This document shows, one piece after another, positions 17,123-25,308 of a DNA stretch of 64,000 nucleotides. This stretch comes from Pinibacter sp031553495 (GTDB taxonomy: Bacteria > Bacteroidota > Bacteroidia > Chitinophagales > Chitinophagaceae), in assembly GCA_031553495.1 (NCBI GenBank), contig JAVBLN010000055.1:49941-113940 (forward strand). Reading direction: 5' to 3'. The notes under the pieces are model-generated. The model was not told the origin of the DNA, did no database searches, and worked only from the letters and a program-made list of their open reading frames with translations. The position numbers were made by a program, and so were the translations under genes. Numbering within the stretch: the stretch's first letter is position 1; the number at the start of each line of letters is the position of its first letter.

Positions 17123-17196
17123 GCCGGTAGTGGTTGTGTGTTGATATGATAGATGCGACGGTTTCCTCTGTCAATGGCCTTTATCAGTTCTTTTGC

Positions 17197-17790
17197 TTAC
17201 TTCTTCCTGTTATTGATTTCATCACGAATGGCTATGGCACGGATATAATCTTCCTGCTCCAATACTTCATTGAGAAGGCTATTTAGTTCTTCCAAAGAAA
17301 GGTTTTTTAGGTCTTCGTTATGCGCAACCTCTTCTTTGTGTGTGTGAGTGCCGGATGGAGTTTTTTTCTTTTTACCGGTATCTTCCATAAGAATGCCGGC
17401 ACTTTCCAAAATGTGTTCGTAAGTATAAATGGGACAACCAAAGCGAACTGCCAAAGCAAGAGCGTCTGATGTGCGGGAATCGATCTCTACGGTATCATGT
17501 TCGCTTACGCAAAGCAGTTTGGAATAAAATATTCCTTCCTGCAGATCATTGATAATTATTTCAGTTAATTCAACATTAAAAGCGCTCATGAAGTTCTTCA
17601 TCAGATCGTGAGTAAGCGGGCGGCTGGGATGCATTTTTTCCAGCGCCACAGCAATCGCCTGGGCCTCAAAGCCCCCAATTACAATAGGCAAACGGCGCAA
17701 ACCATTTACTTCGCCTAATACTACTGCATATGAATGCGTTTGTGTAATGCTGTGCGATAATGCCACTATTTCTAATTCTATTTTCCTCAT
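17197..17790 (-). CDS. Bifunctional nuclease family protein (DUF151) with UVR motif
   Basis: I prefer the start at 17790 (MRKIELEIVALS), because the four residues upstream are not family-like; the product is 197 residues. The DUF151 domain covers about residues 1-135, with LPIVIGGFEAQAIA, SRTSDALALAVRF.CPIYTYE. Members have been described as RNases/DNases. After a Lys/His-rich linker, a C-terminal UvrB/UvrC-type helical hairpin (LEELNSLLNEVLEQEDYIRA) may mediate protein contacts. This two-domain form is typical of Bacteroidota. It is cytoplasmic; the biological role is not established. Confidence 0.85.
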   Translation of the reverse strand: MRKIELEIVALSHSITQTHSYAVVLGEVNGLRRLPIVIGGFEAQAIAVALEKMHPSRPLTHDLMKNFMSAFNVELTEIIINDLQEGIFYSKLLCVSEHDTVEIDSRTSDALALAVRFGCPIYTYEHILESAGILMEDTGKKKKTPSGTHTHKEEVAHNEDLKNLSLEELNSLLNEVLEQEDYIRAIAIRDEINNRKK

Positions 17791-17981
17791 AGATAAACAC
17801 AACCGTTTAAGAACGGACTTTTATGTTGAATAGCAAATATAAGAATTTGATATCTTGAAAATTGAATTTGAACAGTAGTTTATGAACTAAAAGGCAAAAT
17901 TGTACACTGAAAAAAGTATGGTATACGAACTTCATAATCATTGTAAAACAACTCGTACACCTTACCTTGAATGTTCAAAAA

Positions 17982-18947
17982 TTAAACCGTGCCCTTTAGT
18001 TTTTTTACTGCTGTTATCAATTTTGGAATCACCTCGAAGGCATCTCCTACTATGCCGTAATCGGCCGTTTTAAAAAAAGGCGCTTCCGGATCTTTGTTGA
18101 TGACAACTATCACTTTACTTCTGTTTACACCGGCTACGTGCTGAATGGCGCCGGAAATACCTACGGCAATGTACAGGTTGGGCGCAATGGCCAGGCCTGT
18201 TTGTCCCACATGCTCGTGGTGGGGACGCCAGTTTGTATCTGCCACCGGCCGGCTGCAGGCAAGCGCCGCGCCCAAAGCATGGGCCAGATCTTCCAGCATA
18301 CCCCAATTTTCGGGTCCTTTCATTCCACGGCCACCGCTTACTACTATTTCCGCTTCGCCTAGCGGGATGTCGCCTTTTATTTTATTGACAGCGGTTACTT
18401 TCACTTTCGGAGCATCCACGGAAGTTTCAAAAGGTACAACTTCCGCTGTGCCGGAGCCTTCGGTTATATCAAAGGCATTGGCATTTAGCGTTATTATTTT
18501 TATATCGCTGTTTATGGATACATTGGCAAATGCTTTAGCCGAAAAAACAGATTTTTTCACAACAAATCCATTGCTTGTATCCGGCAAGGCTGCAGCGCCT
18601 GTTACCAGTCCTGCCTTTAATTTTGCTGCCAGGCGGGGAGCAATGGATTTCCCATCGGGGTTATTGGGAAAAATAATCACTTTGGCTCCTGTTTGTTCTA
18701 CCACTTTCGCGATCGTTTGAGTATACACCTGGCTATCTCTCTGGTCAAGATCGCTGTTTACTACCTGGTAAATTTTCTTAACACCATACTTTCCCAAAGC
18801 AGGCAGATCGTCCTGCACACTGCCAAGCACAATTCCTTCAGCAGTTGTACCCAATTGCTCTGCAATTTTTGCCCCATAAGAAACAGCTTCAAAAGAGGCT
18901 TTTTTGATCTGGCTATCTGATTGATCTATATATATTAAAACAGACAT
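17982..18947 (-). CDS. etfA: Electron transfer flavoprotein, alpha subunit
   Basis: EtfA binds FAD and with EtfB passes electrons from acyl-CoA dehydrogenases to the quinone pool. The start at 18947 (MSVLIYIDQSD) is chosen over a longer frame to 19019, whose extra 24 residues merely translate a heptad array (QISN/QISNFKSQI). The 321-residue product has the N-terminal alpha/beta domain and the C-terminal FAD domain with VSGGRGMKGPENW, SRPVADTNWRPH, QTGLAIAPNLYIAVGISGAI (in part) and NKDPEAPFF. It lies downstream of etfB, separated by a 129-bp repeat-rich gap. Confidence 0.95.
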   Translation of the reverse strand: MSVLIYIDQSDSQIKKASFEAVSYGAKIAEQLGTTAEGIVLGSVQDDLPALGKYGVKKIYQVVNSDLDQRDSQVYTQTIAKVVEQTGAKVIIFPNNPDGKSIAPRLAAKLKAGLVTGAAALPDTSNGFVVKKSVFSAKAFANVSINSDIKIITLNANAFDITEGSGTAEVVPFETSVDAPKVKVTAVNKIKGDIPLGEAEIVVSGGRGMKGPENWGMLEDLAHALGAALACSRPVADTNWRPHHEHVGQTGLAIAPNLYIAVGISGAIQHVAGVNRSKVIVVINKDPEAPFFKTADYGIVGDAFEVIPKLITAVKKLKGTV

Positions 18948-18953
18948 GTTGAT

Positions 18954-19078
18954 GATTTGAGATTTGAAATTTGAGATTTGAGATTTTTTGTATTCGAGAT
19001 TTGAAATTTGAAATTTCATGTATGTTAAAATTCTGGATCATTCTATCATAATTAATTTCAAATCTCAAATCTCAAATT
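18954..19078. repeat. Facing heptad arrays between etfB and etfA
   Basis: Arrays at 18954-18985 and 18995-19016 read TTTGAGA/TTTGAAA on the + strand, and the one at 19055-19078 is their reverse complement. The pair forms an inverted repeat filling the spacer. One end is about 6 nt from the etfA ATG and the other touches the etfB stop codon. Confidence 0.8.
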
Positions 19079-19820
19079 AAATCGCTTTTGCTTCTTCATG
19101 CAGTAATCTTACCAGTTCCTCCGGCTGCTCTGCTGGTATAAGTTTAACCCCGGATTTAGTCGGTGGTAATTCAAAACTTATTATACTTGTCAGGCTTTCT
19201 GTGGCAACCGGTTCAACTACTTTTAGCGGTTTTGTGCGAGCTGCCATAATTCCACGCATATTTGGAATACGTGCTTCCGCCATACCCTTCTGACAGCTTA
19301 CCACCAGCGGAAGCGGAACTTCCACAATCTCTTCTCCACCCTCTATTTCACGGTGTATGGCAGCGCCGGCGCCATTTAGTTCAAATTTTGTTGCCAGCGC
19401 TATATATGGCATATCAAGTGTTTCCGCAATCATACCTCCCACAGAAGAACTGTTATAGTCGATAGTTTCTTTACCTGTAAATACCAGGTCATACCCTCCT
19501 TGTTTAGCAACTTCCGCAATTTGCAATGCAATACAATAGCTGTCATTACAGTCGGCATTCACACGAATAGCTTCATCGCCTCCAAGCGCCAAAGCTTTGC
19601 GAATAATGGGTTCCGTATCCACGCCGCCAACTGTAACAAGGTGCAGTGTAATAGAGCTGTCTTTTTCTTTCAGTTCCAGCGCACGCACCAGGGCATACCA
19701 TTCATCGTAAGGATTGATGATCCATTGCACACCCTCCTGGGCAAATTTCGTGTTGTTGTCAGTGAAGGCTATTTTTGCCGTAGTATCCGGCGTTTTACTA
19801 ATGCAAACTAAAATCTTCAT
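19077..19820 (-). CDS. etfB: Electron transfer flavoprotein, beta subunit
   Basis: The 247-residue EtfB is a normal-length partner of EtfA. It starts MKILVCISKTPDTTAKI and holds the ETF-beta signature in the adenine-nucleotide-binding region (GGDEAIRVN, then DLVFTGKETIDYNSSSVGGMIAETL, quoted here only as a landmark around residues 115-140). The conserved PLPLVVSCQKGMAEARIPN region (in part) follows at ~165-187. etfB precedes etfA, as in many Bacteroidota. Their spacer is an inverted repeat of heptads that might affect etfA expression (inference). Confidence 0.95.
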   Translation of the reverse strand: MKILVCISKTPDTTAKIAFTDNNTKFAQEGVQWIINPYDEWYALVRALELKEKDSSITLHLVTVGGVDTEPIIRKALALGGDEAIRVNADCNDSYCIALQIAEVAKQGGYDLVFTGKETIDYNSSSVGGMIAETLDMPYIALATKFELNGAGAAIHREIEGGEEIVEVPLPLVVSCQKGMAEARIPNMRGIMAARTKPLKVVEPVATESLTSIISFELPPTKSGVKLIPAEQPEELVRLLHEEAKAI

Positions 19821-19940
19821 AGCGCTAATTTAAAGCTGTGTATAAAAGGTTGTTTATGCAACTAAGATATGGTTAGCATTGTAAAGATAAAAGATAGATG
19901 TGAAAAAAATTTCAATTTAAACAGGTTGTATACCAATTTT

Positions 19941-20246
19941 ATGGATCGTATAAGTAAGTTGAAAGAATTTTTATTGCAAAATCCTGATGATAATTTTTTG
20001 CAACACGCTTTAGCCTTGGAATATGTTAAGCTGGGAAATGACAGTGAAGCCCAAAAACTTTTCGAAACGATCCTGCATCGGGATCCTTCCTACATTGGTT
20101 CTTATTATCATTTCGCGAAATTGCTGGAGCGCAATGGCTGCAAAAAACCGGCTGCAAACTGGTATAAAAAAGGTATGGATATAGCAAAAGCCGCAAACGA
20201 CCAACACGCTTATAATGAATTAAAAGCGGCACTGGAGGAGATTTGA
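19941..20246 (+). CDS. Small TPR-repeat protein
   Basis: I chose the ATG at 19941 (MDRISKLKEFLLQNPDDNF) over an earlier Met at 19869. The product is 101 residues and consists almost wholly of TPR-like helical pairs: NFLQHALALEYVKLGNDSEA, IGSYYHFAKLLERNGCKKPA and a final helix. There is no signal peptide, so it is probably a cytoplasmic protein-protein interaction module. It is divergent from etfB. No specific function can be given. Confidence 0.75.
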   Translation: MDRISKLKEFLLQNPDDNFLQHALALEYVKLGNDSEAQKLFETILHRDPSYIGSYYHFAKLLERNGCKKPAANWYKKGMDIAKAANDQHAYNELKAALEEI

Positions 20247-20379
20247 AATTTGAAATTGTTTGTATGATATGTTTTCGTTCCCATTTAGTGGCTGTTTGAG
20301 TTAATAATTTCTGATAATGGCTGAGGTATTTACCAATGTCATTATTATTACATTTTGGCCTTGGTGAAAGCTGTGATCT

Positions 20380-20456
20380 TTTATGGTACGAGCGATAGCT
20401 TTTCATGGCATCATCGTTGCGTCGCATTTCGTTCATCGGTAGTATTTCATGGCGGC
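20380..20456 (+). repeat. Paired-repeat element, B type
   Basis: Arms GATAGCTTTTCATGGCATC and CGGTAGTATTTCATGGC surround the core ATCGTTGCGTCGCATTTCGT. It faces the A-type - copy at 22308-22380; the pair encloses tilS. Confidence 0.85.
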
Positions 20457-20603
20457 GGTGCTTTAGCGGCTGCATGCTTTATTATTAGCAGCAGCGGGAA
20501 GATCAATTTCCATATTGTCCGAAAAATATTTGTGACCGAAAATCTTATTCCTAAATTTCAAATCTCATGTATCCAAAAAATAATAAATCATTTTACTAAA
20601 AAC

Positions 20604-20636
20604 AATTTCAAATCTCAAATCTCAAATTTCAAATCC
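20604..20636 (+). repeat. AAATCTC heptad array abutting the tilS start
   Basis: Four to five 7-mers of CAAATCT/CAAATTT on the coding strand, ending about 7 nt before the ATG at 20644. Confidence 0.85.
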
Positions 20637-20643
20637 CCAAAGA

Positions 20644-21978
20644 ATGCAAGAACTATTTATACAATATATTTCACAAGAAAATCTATTTACACCTAAAGAT
20701 CATTTGTTGGTAGCTGTTAGTGGCGGTGTAGATTCCGTAGTACTTTGTAACTTATTATATAAAGCCGGTTATTCTTTTGCCATCGCTCATTGCAATTTTC
20801 AATTGCGCGGCGATGAAAGCGGAAGAGACGAAACCTTTGTACGGGAGCTCGCAAAAAAGTATAATACACCGCTTTATATAAAAAAATTCGACACCCAAAC
20901 ATATGCCGCCCAACATAAGGTTTCCATACAGGTAGCGGCACGTGAGCTGCGTTATAGCTGGTTTAAGGAAGTGCTTCAAAACGAATTAACTGCCGGAGCA
21001 AATGAAAAAAAATACCTGGTTACAGCACATCACCTGGATGATAATGTGGAAACCTTATTAATGAACTTTTTTAAAGGTACCGGAATTGCAGGATTGCATG
21101 GCATTTTACCTAAAAAAGAAAATATCGCTCGTCCACTGCTATTTCTACGAAAAGAAAATATCCGGAAATATGCATTGGAAGAAAATATTAACTGGGTGGA
21201 GGACAGCTCCAATGCATTGGATAAATATTCACGTAATTATTTCAGACAACAGATCATTCCGCTTGTAGAAAATATTTTTCCCGAAGCCTTTAAAAACATT
21301 GCTGATAACATTAACCGGTTTCGTGATATAGAAACTTTATACAACGACGCAATACAGCGGCAAAAAAAGAAATTACTTTTACCGCATGGAAACGAATGGC
21401 AGATCCCGGCATTGAAACTACAAAATACACCTGCAGGTAAAACTGTATTATATGATATTTTACAGTCGTTCAATTTCACTTCGGCACAAACAAATGATGT
21501 ATGGAATCTGCTCCAAAGTGAAAGTGGTAAATATGTTTGTTCCAATTCGCATAGGGTTTTACGCAACAGAAGCTGGCTGGTAATTTCTCCTTTGGTATCT
21601 GAAGAAGCGCAAACCATATTGATTGAAAAACCCGACAAAGAAATACCATATAAAAAAGGTATCATTACTTTTAGCCACACCAATAATATATCTATTAAAA
21701 CCTGTGGCGATATTGCGCAGTTAGATGCTTCCTTAATTACTTTTCCTCTTTTGCTGCGCAAATGGAAACAAGGAGATTATTTTTACCCGCTTGGCATGAA
21801 AAAGAAAAAAAAGCTGAGCCGCTTCCTGATTGATCAAAAAATTTCTCTTACAGATAAAGAAAAAGTTTGGGTATTGGAAATGAACAAAAAAATAATCTGG
21901 GTGATAGGAATGCGTATTGATGACAGGTTTAAAATAACGGAAAAAACGAAAGAGGTGCTGGAAGTGAGAGTGAATTGA
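20644..21978 (+). CDS. tilS: tRNA(Ile)-lysidine synthase
   Basis: The 444-residue enzyme attaches lysine to C34 of tRNA-Ile(CAU), changing its decoding from AUG to AUA; it is essential in most bacteria. The ATP-pyrophosphatase loop is SGGVDS (26-31) in LLVAVSGGVDSVVL. HCNFQLRGDESGRDE and TAHHLDDNVETLLMNFFKGTG (in part) are family-specific, followed by RPLLF and the C-terminal TilS substrate-binding domain (about 365-440, with PLGMKKKKKLSRFLIDQKI in part). The start codon directly follows a heptad array. Confidence 0.95.
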   Translation: MQELFIQYISQENLFTPKDHLLVAVSGGVDSVVLCNLLYKAGYSFAIAHCNFQLRGDESGRDETFVRELAKKYNTPLYIKKFDTQTYAAQHKVSIQVAARELRYSWFKEVLQNELTAGANEKKYLVTAHHLDDNVETLLMNFFKGTGIAGLHGILPKKENIARPLLFLRKENIRKYALEENINWVEDSSNALDKYSRNYFRQQIIPLVENIFPEAFKNIADNINRFRDIETLYNDAIQRQKKKLLLPHGNEWQIPALKLQNTPAGKTVLYDILQSFNFTSAQTNDVWNLLQSESGKYVCSNSHRVLRNRSWLVISPLVSEEAQTILIEKPDKEIPYKKGIITFSHTNNISIKTCGDIAQLDASLITFPLLLRKWKQGDYFYPLGMKKKKKLSRFLIDQKISLTDKEKVWVLEMNKKIIWVIGMRIDDRFKITEKTKEVLEVRVN

Positions 21979-22131
21979 GAATGCAAAAGGTGTTAGACTA
22001 AGCTAATCACGACTTTTTTACTGTCCACCAGCATTACTACCGCACAAGGTACTGCCATTACTTCAAAGAGTTTTTTGATTTTTGTGGGTAAAGTAAGCAA
22101 TTGTATAATAAGCAATTTTGTGTCCTCATCA

Positions 22132-22164
22132 AGATGTCTTGCACCTTTTAGGTGTAGGACATCT
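22132..22164. repeat. 33-bp palindrome, second copy
   Basis: AGATGTCTTGCACCT (22132-22146) and AGGTGTAGGACATCT (22150-22164) pair with two imperfect positions. The right arm is identical to that at 16155-16169. Confidence 0.8.
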
Positions 22165-22307
22165 GGTACTCGCATAGCCACATAGCAGGTTTTTAACGTT
22201 GCTTAAAAAAATTATTGCAACCTATAGTAAACCAAACCGTGCGAGAAGACAAAGACTCTAACCTCTGATCTCTCTACTGCCCGCTGCCCATTGTCAACAG
22301 CCCACTA

Positions 22308-22380
22308 AAGTTCCTACCGCACAAGTGAGTGACACAACGATGCTTAATAGTAGCACTACCGCCGGTCCCAAAAAAAAACT
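22308..22380 (-). repeat. Paired-repeat element, A type
   Basis: Complete reverse copy ending GCCGGTCCC and an A-run. Heptads of the CTGCCCA type precede it on its inner side. Confidence 0.9.
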
Positions 22381-22532
22381 GGCCCCTGAGGTAAACTTTT
22401 GTGCCCACAGGATATTCTTGCACCAAATCGGTTTATATCACTTCCAACCTGTCTTTATTTGTTTTTTTCAGAAAGTAAACCAAATGTGGAAATTTTTTGT
22501 TTAGAAAAACTAATGTACATTAACCCTCGATT

Positions 22533-22550
22533 AAATGACAACTGTCATTT
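22533..22550. promoter_or_regulatory. Inverted repeat upstream of pckG
   Basis: AAATGACA-AC-TGTCATTT is a perfect 8-bp dyad about 115 bp before the pckG ATG. It could be an operator for pckG, or a weak terminator, since T's follow. The regulator is unknown. Confidence 0.4.
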
Positions 22551-22665
22551 TTTTCATTAACGATCATCATTATATATGCTTTTTTCTTTTTGTACCTCTG
22601 TGCCCGCAAAGTATAAAACATATCCGATTCGTTTTTGAATTTTATTTATAATAATACTTATAATT

Positions 22666-24504
22666 ATGAATGATGCATTAAGTTCAGTAAGACACATTGA
22701 ATTGAAGAACTGGATAACTGAGATTTCCAGGTTGACCCAACCACAAGACATTTATGTTTGTGACGGATCAAAGGACGAATATAATGACATGTGTCAGAAG
22801 CTGGTATCAAAGGGAACTTTTATAAAACTTGACGAAAAAAAGTGGCCTAACAGCTATGCATGTTTTTCAGACCCAAGTGATGTGGCACGCGTAGAAGACC
22901 GTACATACATTTGCAGCCGTACTAAAGAAGAAGCCGGTCCTACCAACAACTGGATGGAACCCAAAGAAATGAAAAAAGTTCTGGGCGACTTGATGGAAGG
23001 CTGTATGAAAGGAAGAACAATGTATGTTATTCCATTCTGTATGGGTCCAATTGGTTCTCCTATTTCAAAAATTGGTGTACAAATCACTGATTCTGAATAT
23101 GTAGTAGCTAACATGCACATTATGACCCGCGTTGGTGAAAAAGTAACGAAACAACTTGGTAATGATGGCGAATATGTAAAATGTCTGCATACGGTAGGTG
23201 CTCCTCTTGAAAAAAATACTACTGATGTAAAATGGCCTTGCAATCCAACTACAAAGTATATCGTTCACTACCCTGATGAAAGATCAATTGTATCTTATGG
23301 TTCAGGTTATGGTGGAAACGCTTTACTGGGTAAAAAATGTCTTGCTTTACGTATAGCTTCTGTTATGGGTAAAGAAGAAGGCTGGCTGGCAGAGCACATG
23401 CTGATCCTGGGCGTTGAAAACCCTGAAAAAGAAAAAACTTACATCGCTGCTGCATTCCCTAGCGCTTGCGGTAAAACAAACTTCGCGATGCTCATTCCGC
23501 CAAAAGAAATGAATGGCTGGAAAGTAACCACAGTAGGTGACGACATTGCATGGATCAAACCGGGTCCTGATGGCAAACTTTATGCTATCAACCCTGAATA
23601 CGGTTACTTTGGTGTTGCTCCCGGAACTAACACAAAAACCAATCCGAACGCGATGGCTTCCCTTAGCAAAAACGCTATTTTCACCAACGTGGGTGTAACT
23701 CCTGATGGTGACATTTGGTGGGAAGGCCTTACCGACAAAGCTCCGGACAATATTCTTAACTGGCGTGGTGAAAAACACGATCCAAAGAGCGGTAATCCTG
23801 TAGCGCATCCTAATGCAAGGTTTACAGCGCCTGCTTCACAATGTCCATCTATCGATGCAGACTGGGAAGATCCACAAGGTGTGCCCATTTCCGCATTCGT
23901 ATTTGGCGGTCGCCGCGCAAGCACTGTTCCATTGGTTTACCAGGCCTTCAACTGGAACTTTGGTGTATACCTAGCTTCTACAGTAGGTTCAGAAATGACA
24001 GCAGCAGCATTTGGAGAAATCGGCAAAGTACGCCGCGATCCGTTTGCTATGCTTCCATTCTGCGGATATCACATGGCTGATTATTTTAACCATTGGTTAC
24101 AATTTGGCCGTTGTCTGCCAAACGCACCAAGAATTTTCTGCGTTAACTGGTTCAGAAAAGACGAAAATGGCAAATTCATGTGGCCTGGTTTCAGCGACAA
24201 CATGCGTCCGTTGAAATGGATCGTAGAAAGAGTAACCGGTAAAACAAGCGCAGTAGAAAGCCCAATAGGCTGGATGCCAAGATACGCCGATCTCGATTGG
24301 AGAGGTCTTGATTTTCCAAAAGAACAATTTGCAAAAATTATGGAAGTGGACAGAGAAGCATGGAAAACAGAAATGCTTTCTCACGAAGAACTCTTCCAAC
24401 GCATGTACGACAAACTTCCAAAAGAATTCGTTTATATGCGCGAATTGTTGCTTTCTGCACTTTGGCGCTCTCCGGAACATTGGGGATTGCAACCAGAAGT
24501 GTAG
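22666..24504 (+). CDS. pckG: Phosphoenolpyruvate carboxykinase (GTP)
   Basis: The 612-residue enzyme interconverts oxaloacetate and PEP with GTP/GDP, the first committed step of gluconeogenesis. It is of the GTP class, recognised by its length, RTMYVIPFCMGPIGSP (117-132), the P-loop with the catalytic cysteine in AFPSACGKTN (263-272, Cys268), and the guanine-binding aromatic region near FGGRRAS and NWFRKDENGKF. ATP-type pckA features are absent. It is monocistronic, with an inverted repeat upstream and a strong terminator downstream. Confidence 0.97.
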   Translation: MNDALSSVRHIELKNWITEISRLTQPQDIYVCDGSKDEYNDMCQKLVSKGTFIKLDEKKWPNSYACFSDPSDVARVEDRTYICSRTKEEAGPTNNWMEPKEMKKVLGDLMEGCMKGRTMYVIPFCMGPIGSPISKIGVQITDSEYVVANMHIMTRVGEKVTKQLGNDGEYVKCLHTVGAPLEKNTTDVKWPCNPTTKYIVHYPDERSIVSYGSGYGGNALLGKKCLALRIASVMGKEEGWLAEHMLILGVENPEKEKTYIAAAFPSACGKTNFAMLIPPKEMNGWKVTTVGDDIAWIKPGPDGKLYAINPEYGYFGVAPGTNTKTNPNAMASLSKNAIFTNVGVTPDGDIWWEGLTDKAPDNILNWRGEKHDPKSGNPVAHPNARFTAPASQCPSIDADWEDPQGVPISAFVFGGRRASTVPLVYQAFNWNFGVYLASTVGSEMTAAAFGEIGKVRRDPFAMLPFCGYHMADYFNHWLQFGRCLPNAPRIFCVNWFRKDENGKFMWPGFSDNMRPLKWIVERVTGKTSAVESPIGWMPRYADLDWRGLDFPKEQFAKIMEVDREAWKTEMLSHEELFQRMYDKLPKEFVYMRELLLSALWRSPEHWGLQPEV

Positions 24505-24540
24505 ATCATTTCGCAATTTGAATTGTTTTTTAATAGTTAT

Positions 24541-24574
24541 AAGAACGCTCCGTTATCGGGGCGTTCTTTTTTTT
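24541..24574 (+). terminator. Terminator after pckG
   Basis: AAGAACGC (24541-24548) pairs with GCGTTCTT (24561-24568), and an inner CCG pairs with CGG. The T-run merges into the next A-type element. Confidence 0.92.
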
Positions 24575-24648
24575 GTGGGCCGGCAGCAGTGCTACTATTA
24601 AGCATCGTTGTGTCACTCACTTGTGCGGTAGTAATGCTATTGAACGGG
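24568..24648 (+). repeat. Paired-repeat element, A type
   Basis: It starts in the T-run of the pckG terminator and faces 25010-25084. Confidence 0.9.
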
Positions 24649-25009
24649 TTGGCAGTAAACAGTAGGCAGTTGGCAGTAAACAGTAGGTAGTAGAGAAGAA
24701 AAAAATCAGAGTGATCAAGCTGCGTTGCGGCATCGTTGCGTTTGCTGCGAGCAATAGCTTGGAGCATTAGGCAGTAAGGAGAAGTCATAAATCACCTATA
24801 CCTTTTGATTTCTGACCTCTGACATCCATTCATTGCGAACTTAAAGCCCTTTGCAACTTTGCGTGAGGTAAAAACCTAACAAGATCAGTGAAAATCAGTC
24901 CAATCAGTGTCATCTGTGTGCCCTACTTTTCTCATATTTTTTTTGCGATCATCGCGCTGGGTTGCGGCTTTGCGAGAGGTAAGCGCCCTTTGTGTAAAAT
25001 AAACCGCTT

Positions 25010-25084
25010 AATAGAAATTCTACCGATGAACGAAATGCGACGCAACGATGACGCCATGAAATACCGCCGCCGGTACCAAAAAAT
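25010..25084 (-). repeat. Paired-repeat element, B type
   Basis: Reverse copy with GAACGAAATGCGACGCAACG and the arm GCCATGAAATACC, ending CCGGTACCAAAAAA. Confidence 0.85.
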
Positions 25085-25151
25085 TACCCAAACAACTGCT
25101 TACCGCCTGCTGCCAACTGCCCACTTATAAAAAAAAATTAACGTTAAAAAC

Positions 25152-25186
25152 TACTGGTAGTGATGCAATTTTGTTTTCTACCAGTA
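25152..25186. promoter_or_regulatory. 9-bp inverted repeat upstream of the DUF2723 gene
   Basis: TACTGGTAG (25152-25160) is perfectly complemented by CTACCAGTA (25178-25186) around a 17-nt loop, about 120 bp before the start. It may be an operator or a 5'-leader hairpin. Confidence 0.35.
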
Positions 25187-25308
25187 TATTTACCTTTTAA
25201 TAAATTTATACCTAAACTTATTAAGCAGGAAGCCTCATTTTTAAAACATTATATAAATAATGTGTTTAAATTCTTGTAGGTTTGCCGGGTTTAAAAAATG
25301 AACGATTT

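Larger units (their letters stand above)
20247..20643. other. Non-coding spacer upstream of tilS
   Basis: No gene is seen. It holds a B-type + copy (20380-20456), a short AAATTTC run (20552-20568) and a heptad array (20604-20636) leading straight into the tilS start. Confidence 0.7.
21979..22665. other. Non-coding spacer between tilS and pckG
   Basis: No gene is seen. It holds a truncated A-type fragment (about 22028-22048, CAGCATTACTACCGCACAAG), a 33-bp palindrome (22132-22164), heptads (22274-22306), an A-type - copy (22308-22380) and a perfect 8-bp inverted repeat near pckG (22533-22550). Confidence 0.7.
24505..25308. other. Non-coding spacer with inverted element pair
   Basis: No gene is seen. 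It holds the pckG terminator, an A-type + copy, GGCAGTA/AACAGTA heptads (24650-24696), a CAGTGAAAATCAGTCC... repeat (24885-24925) that recurs inverted at 33975 and 34321, a B-type - copy and an inverted repeat at 25152-25186. Confidence 0.7.

Noticed and set aside
18948..19019. N-terminal extension of EtfA (24 residues)
   Set aside because: The extra residues are the translated heptad array (QISN repeats), and the family start MSVLIYIDQ lies directly after.
25282..25308. TTG start for the DUF2723 protein
   Set aside because: An ATG at 25309 lies directly before the conserved first membrane helix, so the upstream nine codons are unlikely to be translated.
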